Source: Litoribrevibacter euphylliae
GTDB taxonomy: Bacteria; Pseudomonadota; Gammaproteobacteria; Pseudomonadales; Litoribrevibacteraceae
Direction of reading: 5' to 3'
Assembly (NCBI RefSeq): GCF_042646085.1
Contig: NZ_JBHRSZ010000009.1
Coordinates: 1-64,000, forward strand
DNA: 64,000 nt
A program made the position numbers and the translations under genes. Positions 1-7,614 of the stretch are shown piece after piece (position 1 is the first letter of the stretch; each line of letters begins with the position of its first letter). The notes beneath the pieces were generated by a model that ran no database searches, had not been told where the DNA came from, and saw only the letters and a program-made list of their open reading frames with translations.

Positions 1-214
1 TTATCTCCTATGGAATAGCCAGAATGGCTATAGATAAGTGTGAGTTATGAGTGGAGTTTGAGTGAGGAAATCGGACTAGAAAGCTGCCGCGAAGCGGCTT
101 AGTTCAACAGTTAATTCTACGACACGATGTCGCATATCCATTCTCGTATTTTACGTACTATTATTCATGGAAACTCACACGAATCAATGAGATAACAAAC
201 AGCAGTTCAAAAAT
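1..214. other. left-edge non-coding stretch
   Basis: No convincing gene is visible. The stretch contains a short GC-rich hairpin (GCCGC-gaa-GCGGC, around 92-104) and otherwise AT-rich sequence. It may be the end of a transcription unit lying to the left of the window. Confidence 0.4.
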
Positions 215-254
215 AAAAAAGCAAAAGCGAACACGGTACGCTTTTGCCTTTTTA
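215..254. terminator. bidirectional rho-independent terminator
   Basis: A perfect 9-bp stem, GCAAAAGCG (221-229) with CGCTTTTGC (239-247), is flanked by an A-run on the left and a T-run on the right, so it can work on both strands. It fits a boundary between the unit left of the window and the minus-strand accessory region. Confidence 0.75.
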
Positions 255-422
255 AATTCCTATTACTTTCAGTGAGTTACAAACTATATTCTGGATATGC
301 GTACGCAGTACATATATCACGAGTTGATTTTTAAGCATCCCATGACCTTCCCCAATGATTGTAAAAATCCATTGATGAAAATTCTGAGCCAGGAATCAGG
401 ACATTTCTTCTATCAAACCCAC

Positions 423-453
423 AAAACAAAAATTCCAGCCGAAGCTGGGATCT
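423..453 (-). terminator. terminator downstream of the methyltransferase fragment
   Basis: Read on the minus strand, a stem of the form CCAGC-ttcg-GCTGG is followed by a T-rich run (ttttTGTTTT). It is the same hairpin as the one after the intact methyltransferase at 11983-12013, with one stem base changed. Confidence 0.7.
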
Positions 454-497
454 ATGCAGTTATCTTTTACGTAGACTTCTAGCTCGATCTTTCTCTG

Positions 498-712
498 CTA
501 CTTCACACCCAATACCGAGATATAGCAGTTAATGCCCAGATAACGGAAGTGACGAGCGTCGGTGATATCCAAGCCACGTTCTTTCATCAGTTCCGGGGAG
601 TTGTAGATTTCATGTACGGCGTTGTCGGAGGCGAAATATAGGATGATCGCCGCGGATGTACCAAGAGCCTTTTTGGATCGTTTGATTAATGACATTACCT
701 TTCGGGAAGGCG
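498..712 (-). pseudogene. 3' fragment of a class I SAM-dependent methyltransferase gene
   Basis: The last 50 or so codons match the C-terminus of the intact methyltransferase at 12062-12709 almost residue for residue (shared NAVHEIYN, ITDARHFRYLG and SVLGVK). An extra G around position 651 shifts the frame upstream of 'FASDNAVHE', and homology ends at about 712, so the SAM-binding half is missing. This is a duplicated, decayed remnant rather than a working gene. Its position after the left-hand cassette genes makes it a marker of the rearrangement that placed the accessory segment here. Confidence 0.85.
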
Positions 713-789
713 GATCATAGAGGACAGGACAGCCAGTTTCAGCATGATTGTAATTGGAAAAAATTGATCAGTTCTAGAGGGGCTCTACA

Positions 790-851
790 GCCCGAACGCT
801 GGCCAGCAGGGGAACTGCTTGTGAAGTCCTGCTGGCTTTATTTGTTATATA
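790..851 (-). other. attC-like cassette recombination site
   Basis: On the minus strand it opens with ATATAACAAA and closes with CAGCGTTCGGG. These enclose an inverted repeat GCCAGCAGG...CCTGCTGGC, the expected attC layout of a palindrome with AAC and GTT ends. It directly follows the VOC gene stop codon, as in an integron gene cassette. Confidence 0.65.
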
Positions 852-1264
852 TTATTTTTACGTTGAACCAAACTAAACCAGTTACCAGAGTTGTCTATGC
901 CCATAGCTTCGACGCCATAAAGCTGTTCTGTGGGTGGCTGGTTAAATTCCACGCCTTTAGCCACAAGCTCTTCGTACGTTTTTTGACAATTTTCAGTTTC
1001 GAAAACGCCCGCTCCAAATGCACCTTCTTTGATTAAACTTCGGATTTTCTCGGCGGAATCTTTAGTGAACATTGGCCCCTCTTTTGGCTCTGCCAATACC
1101 AACTGAAGTTGTGGATTAGATTTTGGATATACAGTTAGCCATCGAAAATCTCCTTCCACTTTCATGTCATCACCAACCTCGAAACCGAGCTTGTTTTTGT
1201 AAAACTCAAGAGCTTCGTCCTGATTCAGTACGTATATTGTTGAATGTGCTATGGATGTGATCAT
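845..1264 (-). CDS. VOC (glyoxalase/bleomycin-resistance fold) family protein
   Basis: The 139-residue protein is of the usual length for a single-chain VOC protein with two beta-alpha-beta-beta-beta modules. It begins ITSIAHSTIYVLNQDEALEFYKNK, the family's first strand and helix, and ends with the second-module strand GIDNSGNWFSLVQR. VOC proteins bind a divalent metal and act on small electrophiles or sequester drugs; the substrate here cannot be read from sequence. Its start follows a good ribosome site (AAAAGGG, about 9 bases upstream). The gene lies just downstream of a short AraC-type regulator on the same strand, a common pairing, and its stop codon runs straight into an attC-like site. 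Confidence 0.85.
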   Translation of the reverse strand: MITSIAHSTIYVLNQDEALEFYKNKLGFEVGDDMKVEGDFRWLTVYPKSNPQLQLVLAEPKEGPMFTKDSAEKIRSLIKEGAFGAGVFETENCQKTYEELVAKGVEFNQPPTEQLYGVEAMGIDNSGNWFSLVQRKNNI

Positions 1265-1335
1265 TTGTATATTCCCTTTTGTTAATTCATCTCTATCTTA
1301 TAGAAATAATCAAGATGAGATTTCTCCAATATTGC

Positions 1336-1755
1336 TCAATTGGCCAATTTCCCCAAAAAATGATAGGCAAAGCATGCCGGTATAGCCTGCGAGGGAAAAC
1401 GGTATGGTTCACAAGACAAAGCCCAAAGCTTACGACGATATAAAGTAGGAGCGACACCAACTTGCTTTAAAAACAATGAAGAAAAGCTACCAAGACTTGT
1501 GTAACCCACTTTCTCACATATTTCTGAGACACTAAAATTTTCCGTGATAAGCATTTTCTTAGCTTTTTCAACTCTAAGGCGAATCAAGAATTCGTTAGGT
1601 GTTTCTCCATAAGTATCCTTGAAAACGCGCAAAAAATGATATGGAGACATATACGAGCTCTTTGCTATATCGGATAGGCTCAGCGGTGCTTGAAAATTAT
1701 CAGCAATGTAATCCCTGCCTGCATTCAATCTTTCAAATTTATAGTTCGTAGTCAT
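1336..1755 (-). CDS. AraC-family transcriptional regulator (DNA-binding domain only)
   Basis: This is a short AraC/XylS protein of 139 residues that is almost only the double helix-turn-helix. The first HTH is around LSLSDIAKSSYMSPYHFLRVFK and the second around SVSEICEKVGYTSLGSFSSLF. No effector-binding domain precedes it. I start at the ATG at 1755 (MTTNYKF), which has an AAGGATG ribosome site; the frame is open to 1800 but that part lies in a recombination site. It precedes the VOC gene by about 70 bases with no attC between them, so the two may form one two-gene cassette and the regulator may control the VOC gene. Confidence 0.88.
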   Translation of the reverse strand: MTTNYKFERLNAGRDYIADNFQAPLSLSDIAKSSYMSPYHFLRVFKDTYGETPNEFLIRLRVEKAKKMLITENFSVSEICEKVGYTSLGSFSSLFLKQVGVAPTLYRRKLWALSCEPYRFPSQAIPACFAYHFLGKLAN

Positions 1756-1790
1756 AAAACATCCTTTTAGATCCACGTAAAATATAGCCG

Positions 1791-1843
1791 CCTTTAGCAT
1801 AGGCGCGTGCGGTTTGCGCGTCTCATGCCTAAACTTGTTAACA
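1791..1843 (-). other. attC-like site
   Basis: Read on the minus strand it starts GTGTTAACAAG, has paired arms TTTAGGCAT/ATGCTAAAGG and GCGC/GCGC, and ends in GCTAAAGG. It follows the stop codon of the B3-like small gene and abuts the AraC gene. Confidence 0.55.
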
Positions 1844-1848
1844 CTGAA

Positions 1849-2148
1849 TTACGCCCGTGCAGGGTATACATGATAGCGATTAGTGTCAGTCTGCTCGATG
1901 ATTACACAATCACCGGCTTTAAGCTCATGTACTTTGAAAAACTCTTTAACCCATGAGCGCTTACGAAATATTTTTTTATCACCCGCAATATCAGTGAGAA
2001 CAGGCTGTTCAATACCGCTATGAACTTCAAGTAGTGTCCCTGCCTGTGCTTCTGTGTTTGAACCACCAATCGAGCTCTCAGGAAAGAACTCGATGACCGA
2101 CGATAAGTACAGATGATTGTTATTGATATTTCCCTGGGTAAGTTCGAT
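1849..2148 (-). pseudogene. small cassette protein with a lost start codon (B3-like DNA-binding family suspected)
   Basis: A 99-codon open frame reads ELTQGNINNNHLYLSSVIEFF near the start and VKEFFKVHELKAGDCVII near the end, finishing RYHVYPARA. I recognise this pattern from small or domain-sized proteins seen next to restriction-modification genes and in cassettes, possibly with a B3/EcoRII-N-like barrel; that assignment is uncertain. The position expected for the initiating Met is ATC (2148-2146). The only nearby ATG, behind a good AGGAAG site, is followed at once by TAG. Either it is translated from a very rare codon or it is broken. Confidence 0.55.
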
Positions 2149-2188
2149 TTTTACGTACTACATGTTACTTCCTGTAGAGTGTTGTCAC

Positions 2189-2267
2189 CGAATTCTACGT
2201 CCCAAAGACGCAGATCAGTTTTCCTGTTTTTCGAACCATTCTCTAATTTATTCACTATTAAAACAAC
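2189..2267 (-). repeat. ~80-bp repeat, copy 1 (attI-like or cassette-array leader)
   Basis: It matches 11727-11807 over nearly its whole length, with shared blocks gacgcagatcagtttt, cgaaccattctc and tattcactattaaaacaac. Each copy stands just upstream (on the minus strand) of the first cassette-like gene of a run. That is where an attI site or cassette promoter would sit. It carries a CTGCGTC/GACGTAG hairpin. Confidence 0.6.
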
Positions 2268-2278
2268 GGTATGATTAC

Positions 2279-3982
2279 TCAAGAAGAGCAACTATAGTGC
2301 GTCACTCCTCCGGCCTGGAAGAACGCTTGAGGCCTTAAACAGTAGTATTTTGCTTCTACTTCTGGTGATTGCTCATCATAGGGGTTGGTCAGTACCTCTT
2401 GTAATTCCTGAACCAGTGAGTAATCGCCTTTCATTGCTTGTTGATAAGCAGGGACAACAAGCCATTCTCGCCATGTGTATTTTGGATTAACACGTTTCAT
2501 CATTTGTGAAAGCGTTTCAGCATCCTGATTCTCTAGCGCAAGCATCCTCCAGTGTTTCAACCATTCTCCCCACTGTGCGTTTAATTCATTACTTGGCTCA
2601 GCATAAAAACTCTTGCTGAGAGCCGATACATCGACCGGAATATGAGAGAGTTCACGGAAGAAAATGGTGTAATCAACGGAAGTGTCGATCATGAGTTTTA
2701 GCAGCTGACGGAACAAATCAGCGTCAAAGGATTCTAGCCCGAGCTTGGCGGCCCACATAGCTTCCATCTTCTCTTGCATCACATCTGCAACCCCTAAACG
2801 TATTGCTTCAAGCTCTGCTAACGCGTTAGGGACTGATGTCAGTAACGGCTTTAACGCCGTACAAAACATACCAAAATTGATTTCAGCTGCAGCGGGCTGA
2901 TTTAAAAACGAGAAGTGTCGCCCTCCTCCCGTCCAAGGCTGATAAAACGGTTCAAAGTGTTCACAAAAACCGAACGGCCCATAATCCAGGGTAAATCCCC
3001 CCACAGCACAGTTGTCACTGTTGAAGTTACCTTGGCAATAACCGACGCGTAGCCAGTGGGTAATCAGCGAAGTTAAGCGTTCACGGAATGCATTCGCCAA
3101 AGCGAGCAGTTTATCTGGCATTGAAAGATCATCACTGATCTCATATTTGTATTCACGCTCAATCACATGTGAAACGATCATCTCTAATTCTTCCAAAGCG
3201 TTAGAGTGCTCATTGCTTCTCGCTCGGCGACCAAAGAGTTCAATCTGGCCCACACGTAAAAACGAAGGCGCTACACGGGTCGTAATCGCAACCGGATTAG
3301 AAACACGAATATCGGGGTCGAGAGAGTAAGAGCCTTCTGAATACCAAGGTCGATCTACCGTCTCGGTTTGTGAAGCAAACAAGCAAAGCGATCGCGTGGT
3401 CGGAATCCCCAATTCATGCATGTGTTCTTGTGCGAGAAATTCCCGAATGCTTGATCGCAATACCGCTCGGCCATCAGCACCTCGACAATACGGCGTTTGC
3501 CCTCCTCCTTTTAACTGCATCTCCCATCGCTGCCCTTTCATAACCGCTTCAACGACGGATATGGCCCGACCATCACCGTAACCATTCCCCGTTTGAAAGG
3601 GGCATTGCTGTCTATACTCTGTGCCGTAAATCGAAAGCGCATACCCTGTCGCCCAACCGAGCTGGCTCATCGGTTCAGGCACTTGAGAGGTATCACCAGA
3701 GAATAATCGTCGGAAGTCTTCAGTATGTGCGAGTTGCTCATCAAACCCCAGCTCGTCAAATAACGTTTTGCTATGAGCTACGTACTCAGGCTCAGCAATA
3801 GCCGTAGGTTTCACTGGCACATAATGCCCCGAGCGCACTTGCCTTGGTGCGTAATCCTCACCATTCTTCGTCGCATCAGGGTCACACCTAAGGTTATTCA
3901 TCAACGAATAGTCGACTAACCTGGCAAGGTCATCAAGGCACGTCACTTTAGCGGGAATTTCATTGGTCTGGCGATGAGTCAT
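2279..3982 (-). CDS. selO: SelO-family protein adenylyltransferase (YdiU/UPF0061)
   Basis: At 567 residues this is a full-length member of the SelO pseudokinase family, which transfers AMP from ATP to Ser/Thr/Tyr of target proteins in redox stress. Family signatures are present: GYGDGRAISVVE and the lysine-containing MQLKGGGQTPYCRGADGRA around residues 135-175, and GNFNSDNC in the catalytic region around residue 320. The protein ends YSCSS, which matches the C-terminal Cys-Ser-Ser tail of bacterial SelO enzymes, so the end is intact. It sits alone between two cassette runs, minus strand, with one repeat copy just past its stop codon, so it may have been moved with the segment. Confidence 0.93.
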   Translation of the reverse strand: MTHRQTNEIPAKVTCLDDLARLVDYSLMNNLRCDPDATKNGEDYAPRQVRSGHYVPVKPTAIAEPEYVAHSKTLFDELGFDEQLAHTEDFRRLFSGDTSQVPEPMSQLGWATGYALSIYGTEYRQQCPFQTGNGYGDGRAISVVEAVMKGQRWEMQLKGGGQTPYCRGADGRAVLRSSIREFLAQEHMHELGIPTTRSLCLFASQTETVDRPWYSEGSYSLDPDIRVSNPVAITTRVAPSFLRVGQIELFGRRARSNEHSNALEELEMIVSHVIEREYKYEISDDLSMPDKLLALANAFRERLTSLITHWLRVGYCQGNFNSDNCAVGGFTLDYGPFGFCEHFEPFYQPWTGGGRHFSFLNQPAAAEINFGMFCTALKPLLTSVPNALAELEAIRLGVADVMQEKMEAMWAAKLGLESFDADLFRQLLKLMIDTSVDYTIFFRELSHIPVDVSALSKSFYAEPSNELNAQWGEWLKHWRMLALENQDAETLSQMMKRVNPKYTWREWLVVPAYQQAMKGDYSLVQELQEVLTNPYDEQSPEVEAKYYCLRPQAFFQAGGVTHYSCSS

Positions 3983-4311
3983 GGTAGTGATGAACCTGTA
4001 TATGCAAAAAGAGAGGTGTTAGACAACCCGTCTATCATAAGTATAGCTAGGTAGGTTAGGGAGAAATATATTGAATCAAATCAAACTTGAACCGATTTCA
4101 AGCGTAACTCAACCATAGCTCTAAACTCGTTAACTAATTGAATGACGCCTTCATCAGACAGTAGGCGTGCGCCAAAGGATACTGTTTTTAGTTAGGGCGA
4201 TCAGTAGCAAGTTCAGTAAGGGAGTCTTTTTCCGAGTCGTCAATATCTTGAAGGCTAATTCCTAGTTCGTGATTACCTTCACCACCTATGAAAACTGGTA
4301 AAGCCGTTATA
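3983..4311. other. gap between selO and the membrane-protein pair
   Basis: No recognisable gene. A minus-strand frame at 4188-4445 mostly overlaps the neighbouring membrane-protein gene in another frame, but its last 40 or so codons lie free here and could be a frameshifted tail of that gene. The 60 bases upstream of selO probably hold its promoter. Confidence 0.4.
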
Positions 4312-4803
4312 TTAACTGCCAGTACTGGCCGATGAGTTGATATCATCAATCCACGGCAGACGACAAAATTCAGCAAACTGTCGCGCCGTGATGACGGCAT
4401 CGCCCTGATGCTTAGCGTTGCTGATCGTAATCTGCTGACCCTCACGGGTAACTAGCACAACCGAATAAGGTCGGGTTGAAGCCCCGGTGCTAACCACCCG
4501 AAAACCGCGTGCACCGGCGAGGCTGTAACGACGCTTAAAAATCGGCATCAGTGCCGTTGCTTTCAGTTCAATGATTTGCTCGGCCAGATCGATTCGCACA
4601 CGAAAGCTACCAAAAACAGCATGCCAGCCGAGGGCTGTAATGATACCCACGACCCAAAACGGCAGGCTTCTTTCGCCACCGGCAAAATAAATATTTAACA
4701 AACCGACCAGTAAAATAATGGCGCCGAATGACTTCAACAAAAGCTTAACCAGCGCCGACGACTGATAACTCGCACGCTGCGATGAGTGTTGTTTAAAAAT
4801 CAT
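4312..4803 (-). CDS. hypothetical membrane protein (PH-like tail)
   Basis: A 163-residue protein with two adjacent membrane helices (about residues 22-42 and 50-66), followed by a soluble beta-rich stretch (RVRIDLAEQIIELKA...RPYSVVLVTREGQQITIS). The layout resembles small bacterial PH-like membrane proteins but no family was identified. It overlaps the preceding gene by four bases (ATG at 4803 within the upstream stop region), so the two are translationally coupled. The pair share the same layout and may be paralogues or partners. Confidence 0.65.
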   Translation of the reverse strand: MIFKQHSSQRASYQSSALVKLLLKSFGAIILLVGLLNIYFAGGERSLPFWVVGIITALGWHAVFGSFRVRIDLAEQIIELKATALMPIFKRRYSLAGARGFRVVSTGASTRPYSVVLVTREGQQITISNAKHQGDAVITARQFAEFCRLPWIDDINSSASTGS

Positions 4804-5498
4804 AACGACCTAACCCAGGGTAGCACCGCGGCTACAAACGAAAACACCAACACAGGAATAAGCAGCATTAACTTATCCCGCAGTGACCACAGTGGCACAA
4901 TATCATCCGATAACGGCAGCTCAGCATCACCCGGCGCTTCGTGATCCGCATGTAAGCCTTTATCACTGGCTGGGAACCAGGGCGTTTTGTTCGGCCAGTT
5001 GCTGATTTGCTCCAGCGTATTGACGTTAAATTGTTGCTTCAAAAAAGTCATTAGTGCTTCAGCATCGCTGGCCAGTTCAAACTGCAGCACCTGCCCCAAC
5101 ACCTCAATACGCCGCCCGTCTTTGTTTCCGGTCCGGGTCATCACTACCTCTGTGTGTTCAATGTCCTGCTGTTGGACAACCTTCGCTGAGCGCCATAGCC
5201 AGCTCTCCTGACGCAAAACAACGCACTGGTGCGGATCAACCACAATACGATTGGAATGGCTGAATAAAATAAAAGCGCCGAGCACCATCACGATTAAGAA
5301 GATCAAGTGAAACAATTCGCCACTGAACAGCACCAGGCACAGCATAAACATAGTGATAGCCGACAAAAACATTGCCAATAGTCTGATGATAATCGCTTTG
5401 TTGGTATTGAAGCTGATGGCAGCGTTCGCATCCAGGCGAACGACCCTTTTGACCGGCTCTGGCAGTTGCTGATAACCGCTGTTGATTGATGTTTCCAT
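4800..5498 (-). CDS. hypothetical membrane protein
   Basis: A 232-residue protein with two membrane helices near residues 38-82 (LLAMFLSAITMFMLCLVLF and the following HLIFLIVMVLGAFILF), a soluble middle of about 115 residues and a final helix (LMLLIPVLVFSFVAAVLPW). The soluble part carries alternating hydrophobic strands such as HQCVVLRQESWLWR. It is the first gene of a coupled two-gene unit with the protein at 4312-4803. No function can be assigned. GC content is higher than in the cassette genes that follow. Confidence 0.65.
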   Translation of the reverse strand: METSINSGYQQLPEPVKRVVRLDANAAISFNTNKAIIIRLLAMFLSAITMFMLCLVLFSGELFHLIFLIVMVLGAFILFSHSNRIVVDPHQCVVLRQESWLWRSAKVVQQQDIEHTEVVMTRTGNKDGRRIEVLGQVLQFELASDAEALMTFLKQQFNVNTLEQISNWPNKTPWFPASDKGLHADHEAPGDAELPLSDDIVPLWSLRDKLMLLIPVLVFSFVAAVLPWVRSL

Positions 5499-5642
5499 AC
5501 ACTGTATTCGCTACTTATTACGTCAGATTCTAGCGTGAGGTTTGCCAGTTTAATCGGCTGCGGCATGGGAGGCCAGAGGTATTATCTTATGCCGGAGATT
5601 TACGCTTCACCGACGCATAAAGCGAACCAGTGATCTTCCCCC

Positions 5643-5669
5643 GATAAAATGGTCATCGCCATTTTTATC
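5643..5669. terminator. stem-loop, probable terminator
   Basis: An imperfect inverted repeat GATAAAATGG-tcatcg-CCATTTTTATC lies at the end of the degraded small ORF and next to the start of the membrane-protein unit. There is no long T-run, so factor-independent termination is only possible. Confidence 0.4.
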
Positions 5670-5898
5670 CTAGGCTTTGCACAAACCCTATAGCCTTAAT
5701 TTCTGTAATTAGGTTTGCGCTGTTTTCTAACTGCTCCTCAAAGCTGGAGTCTTTATGTGAAGTAAACAGCTTTCAAACAGTATCCCGTTTACCTCCAGCA
5801 GCCTGATCGAAGATCATTTCCAAAGCCTGAGAAATACTCTCAAAACTAAAGTCACTTTCACTATAAATACAAAATACAGAATTAGCTGATTCGCTCAT
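5665..5898 (-). pseudogene. small cassette ORF interrupted by an in-frame TGA
   Basis: From ATG at 5898 the frame reads MSESANSVFCIYSESDF and continues to DTV, where TGA (5775-5773) occurs. The same frame then stays open for about 35 codons (KLFTSHKDSSFEEQLEN...) to TAA at 5665. A TGG to TGA change would restore a 77-residue protein, so I read this as a nonsense-mutated cassette gene. It overlaps the 3' end of the zinc-ribbon-like gene by 17 bases. No homologue recognised. Confidence 0.45.
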
Positions 5899-6085
5899 AA
5901 TCATTTACGTTGGTGTTCCAGTATTTGGAATCGTCAATTGGAACATTGAGAAAGCAAAAAACTATAAAAATAATAGCTCCAAAACCAATTACATAATCTT
6001 TAGGTTTCATTCCTGGATTTTTAACACCACAATTTGGCAGTTGTTGATACTCATGGTTACATTCCTTACACGCTACGAGTACCAC
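5882..6085 (-). CDS. small membrane protein with a shortened zinc-ribbon
   Basis: A 67-residue cassette protein. It begins VLVACKECNHEYQQLPNCGVKNPG, like the double-CxxC zinc-ribbon membrane proteins common on cassettes, but only three of the four cysteines remain. The stretch that normally holds the second CPxC is about ten residues short. A single membrane helix follows (YVIGFGAIIFIVFCFLNV). The GTG start at 6085 has a strong AAGGAGAG ribosome site just inside the cassette, after an attC end, so it is probably expressed although the metal site looks damaged. Confidence 0.6.
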   Translation of the reverse strand: MVLVACKECNHEYQQLPNCGVKNPGMKPKDYVIGFGAIIFIVFCFLNVPIDDSKYWNTNVNDYERIS

Positions 6086-6101
6086 TTAACTCTCCTTAAT
6101 T

Positions 6102-6199
6102 TTCTAACGTTTTTGTTTAGCTGCGCCCATGGAGCACTGCGTAATGAGCATCCAGTGCAGGGGAAGGCTCTGAATGGACTACAACAGCAGGTTATGTGC
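6102..6199 (-). other. attC site (~98 bp)
   Basis: On the minus strand the site opens with GCACATAACCTGC, which contains the TAA stop of the 6192-6614 gene. It holds an imperfect palindrome with arms GCACTGGATG and CGCAGTGC, and ends GCAGCTAAACAAAAACGTTAG. The order and the AAC/GTT ends are those of an integron attC. Confidence 0.75.
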
Positions 6200-6578
6200 C
6201 GTGTGTATTGGAGTCATACTGAACACGCTGATACCCACCGAACAGCGAAATACTGAAAAAATCATTGGTATTACCTGACTCAGGTAAAAGACTCTCAGTT
6301 CTATTGCCATTTTCAAACTGAGAGTACCAATGCAGCGAAGAACAACCTGCAAAACCGCACTCCCCTCCACACACCGGACTATAGGCCGCACCAGTGAAAG
6401 GTGTGTTTTCGCCCTTGGTAAAAGCAATCCCATTTCTATAATTTAAGACTTGATCAGCATCCACTGCGCCCGCCAATACGTAGCGGCAATAGCCCAACTC
6501 CAGTAGGGGAACCGCAGATATGATAGCGACCAGAATAAAGCTCAGTTTTAGCAAAAATAGTGGTTTCTTTTTCATGAT
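6192..6578 (-). CDS. hypothetical exported cassette protein
   Basis: About 128 residues from an internal ATG (MTRVI or MKKKPLF). The start is uncertain because the frame is open upstream to 6614 through a junction repeat. An N-terminal helix (LFLLKLSFILVAIISAVPLL) looks like a signal or anchor. The rest has four Cys in a short stretch (SPVCGGECGFAGCSSLHW) and repeats of the FTGAAY/WYSQFENG type reminiscent of MORN or YwqK-like repeats, but too few to assign. The stop codon is part of the following attC, typical of cassette genes. Confidence 0.55.
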   Translation of the reverse strand: MMKKKPLFLLKLSFILVAIISAVPLLELGYCRYVLAGAVDADQVLNYRNGIAFTKGENTPFTGAAYSPVCGGECGFAGCSSLHWYSQFENGNRTESLLPESGNTNDFFSISLFGGYQRVQYDSNTHGT

Positions 6579-6583
6579 AACCC

Positions 6584-6601
6584 TGGTCATATAGATGTTA
6601 T
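6584..6601. repeat. 18-bp junction repeat, copy 1
   Basis: The 18-base string tggtcatatagatgttat is identical to 8057-8074. Both lie exactly at a junction between two cassette genes where a full attC is missing, overlapping the upstream gene's stop codon. They may be what is left of two identical attC ends after deletion. Confidence 0.8.
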
Positions 6602-7065
6602 GAGTTGATTGCACGATATTTAACCACTATGTCTTTAGCTGACCAGTTTCTCTGTATATAGATACCAAGACTCACATGCAAAAGATGCCACCACAGATTA
6701 CCGCTAGGCTTATCCATAGTAGAGCCCATAAGCATATGATGAATAGCAATACTACTAGCCATAATTGATATTTTTGAATACGGATCAGATTTGTTGATAC
6801 CGAGGTAGTCGTGTAATACCGCTGCAACCAACCAGTCATATACCCAATACGGCGTGATCTGCGAATACCTTACTTGATCCACTTTGGGTTCATGTTCTCT
6901 CCAGAAAGCAGAAATCTCTTGATTGGAAATATTTGCTCCAACTATTGGCTCAGGATATATGTTCAGTAAAGATAAGGATTCGTTATAAACGTAGAGAGGC
7001 AACCCAATAAAGAAAGCCAAAAACAGAGAACAAATCGTGAGTACTATCTTCCCTCTAAAACTCAT
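6598..7065 (-). CDS. hypothetical membrane-anchored cassette protein (weak GT51 resemblance)
   Basis: A 155-residue protein with an N-terminal membrane helix (KIVLTICSLFLAFFIGLPLYV). The last third (WWHLLHVSLGIYIQRNWSA and KDIVVKYRA) resembles the end of glycosyltransferase-51 transglycosylase domains, where an ERNWSKEEILE-like helix occurs. The catalytic Glu regions of that family are not obvious, so the resemblance is only suggestive. It starts immediately after an attC end (ACGCTATGAG) on the minus strand, so the start is well fixed. Its stop overlaps the junction repeat. Confidence 0.6.
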   Translation of the reverse strand: MSFRGKIVLTICSLFLAFFIGLPLYVYNESLSLLNIYPEPIVGANISNQEISAFWREHEPKVDQVRYSQITPYWVYDWLVAAVLHDYLGINKSDPYSKISIMASSIAIHHMLMGSTMDKPSGNLWWHLLHVSLGIYIQRNWSAKDIVVKYRAINS

Positions 7066-7153
7066 AGCGTTTCAATAAATGGCGCCAGCAGTGGCGTCCA
7101 GTGAAGGCCGTCTTTTGTCCTTAGCCTGAACGAATTTCATTGGCTTGTTAAAT
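7064..7153 (-). other. attC site (~90 bp)
   Basis: On the minus strand it starts GATTTAACAAGCC, overlapping the TGA of the 126-residue cassette protein, contains paired arms around ACGGCCTTCACTGGACGCC and GGCGCC, and ends GAAACGCTATG right at the next start codon. The right end has GCT where GTT is usual. Confidence 0.65.
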
Positions 7154-7514
7154 CGGAGTTAGCCAAAACAAAGCGGTTGTACCTCATTGCATAATTCACT
7201 GTCCGTTCATATGCCACTTTATGACGCTCATTTCTTATAACACATGAATTACCCAAAAACTTAATTGCATTTGCTCGTTCACAGAATGAGGACTCCTCTT
7301 TACTTCTCATCCCTGTAAACATACGTGAATTTGTCTTAATACTATAACAATTAATATAACCTTTACTTAAATCACGCTTAGCATCAACTTCGGGGTTTAA
7401 TAAATCTTTACCTATCAACTGGAGCTCCAAAAAATAATAAGGATGATCCTCTAAGTATTGCTCTGTGAAGAGATATCCAAAAATAAGTAAACAAATAATT
7501 AGTGTATATTTCAT
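7137..7514 (-). CDS. hypothetical exported cassette protein
   Basis: About 125 residues starting at the ATG at 7514; an in-frame TTG one codon earlier is less likely. An N-terminal hydrophobic segment (YTLIICLLIFGYLF) suggests export or anchoring. The soluble part has three Cys and several basic clusters (IRNERHKVAYERTVNYAMRYNRF). No family recognised. The gene is AT-rich, flanked by attC sites on both sides, and reads in the common cassette direction. Confidence 0.6.
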   Translation of the reverse strand: MKYTLIICLLIFGYLFTEQYLEDHPYYFLELQLIGKDLLNPEVDAKRDLSKGYINCYSIKTNSRMFTGMRSKEESSFCERANAIKFLGNSCVIRNERHKVAYERTVNYAMRYNRFVLANSDLTSQ

Positions 7515-7524
7515 CAAATTAGAA

Positions 7525-7614
7525 TTTAGCGCTTAGGGTAAGCGGCGAGTGCTCGTCGCGAGTCCAAGACGCGGGAGCTTTCCCCGCGGCTGAGCTTGAC
7601 CCTTTTGTTAAATT
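7525..7614 (-). other. attC site (~90 bp)
   Basis: Minus strand: opens AATTTAACAAAAGGG, then CAAGCTCAGCCGCGGGG with its partner CCCGCG, then TCTTGGACTCGCGACG, and ends TAAGCGCTAAATTC. The overall composition is that of a canonical attC; the terminal triplet is GCT rather than GTT, as in the neighbouring site. Confidence 0.75.

Larger units (their letters stand above)
397..712. repeat. left copy of the ~315-bp direct repeat flanking the accessory region
   Basis: This stretch aligns with 11958-12275, with scattered substitutions and a few single-base indels. It spans the 3' end of a methyltransferase gene, its stop codon and its terminator hairpin. Similarity stops abruptly at the shared 'tttcgggaaggcg' (about 712 here, 12275 there). 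The two copies bracket the cassette-rich segment, which suggests duplication during insertion or recombination. Confidence 0.85.

Noticed and set aside
1..110. attC-like hairpin at the left edge
   Set aside because: There is a GC-rich hairpin, but the flanking core sequences are not in attC order or orientation.
297..482. 61-residue plus-strand ORF
   Set aside because: It runs through the terminator of the methyltransferase remnant and the duplicated repeat; no ribosome site or recognisable protein.
689..1036. 115-residue plus-strand ORF
   Set aside because: Antisense to the VOC gene and the attC; composition is that of a shadow frame.
2117..2338. 73-residue plus-strand ORF
   Set aside because: Covers the ~80-bp repeat and the end of selO in the opposite sense; no evidence of coding.
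4188..4445. 85-residue minus-strand ORF
   Set aside because: Mostly another frame of the membrane-protein gene; only its free tail might be a frameshifted end, so it is not called as a gene.
5773..5775. Selenocysteine at the in-frame TGA
   Set aside because: No SECIS-like hairpin directly downstream and the rest of the cassette genes are decaying; a nonsense change is simpler.
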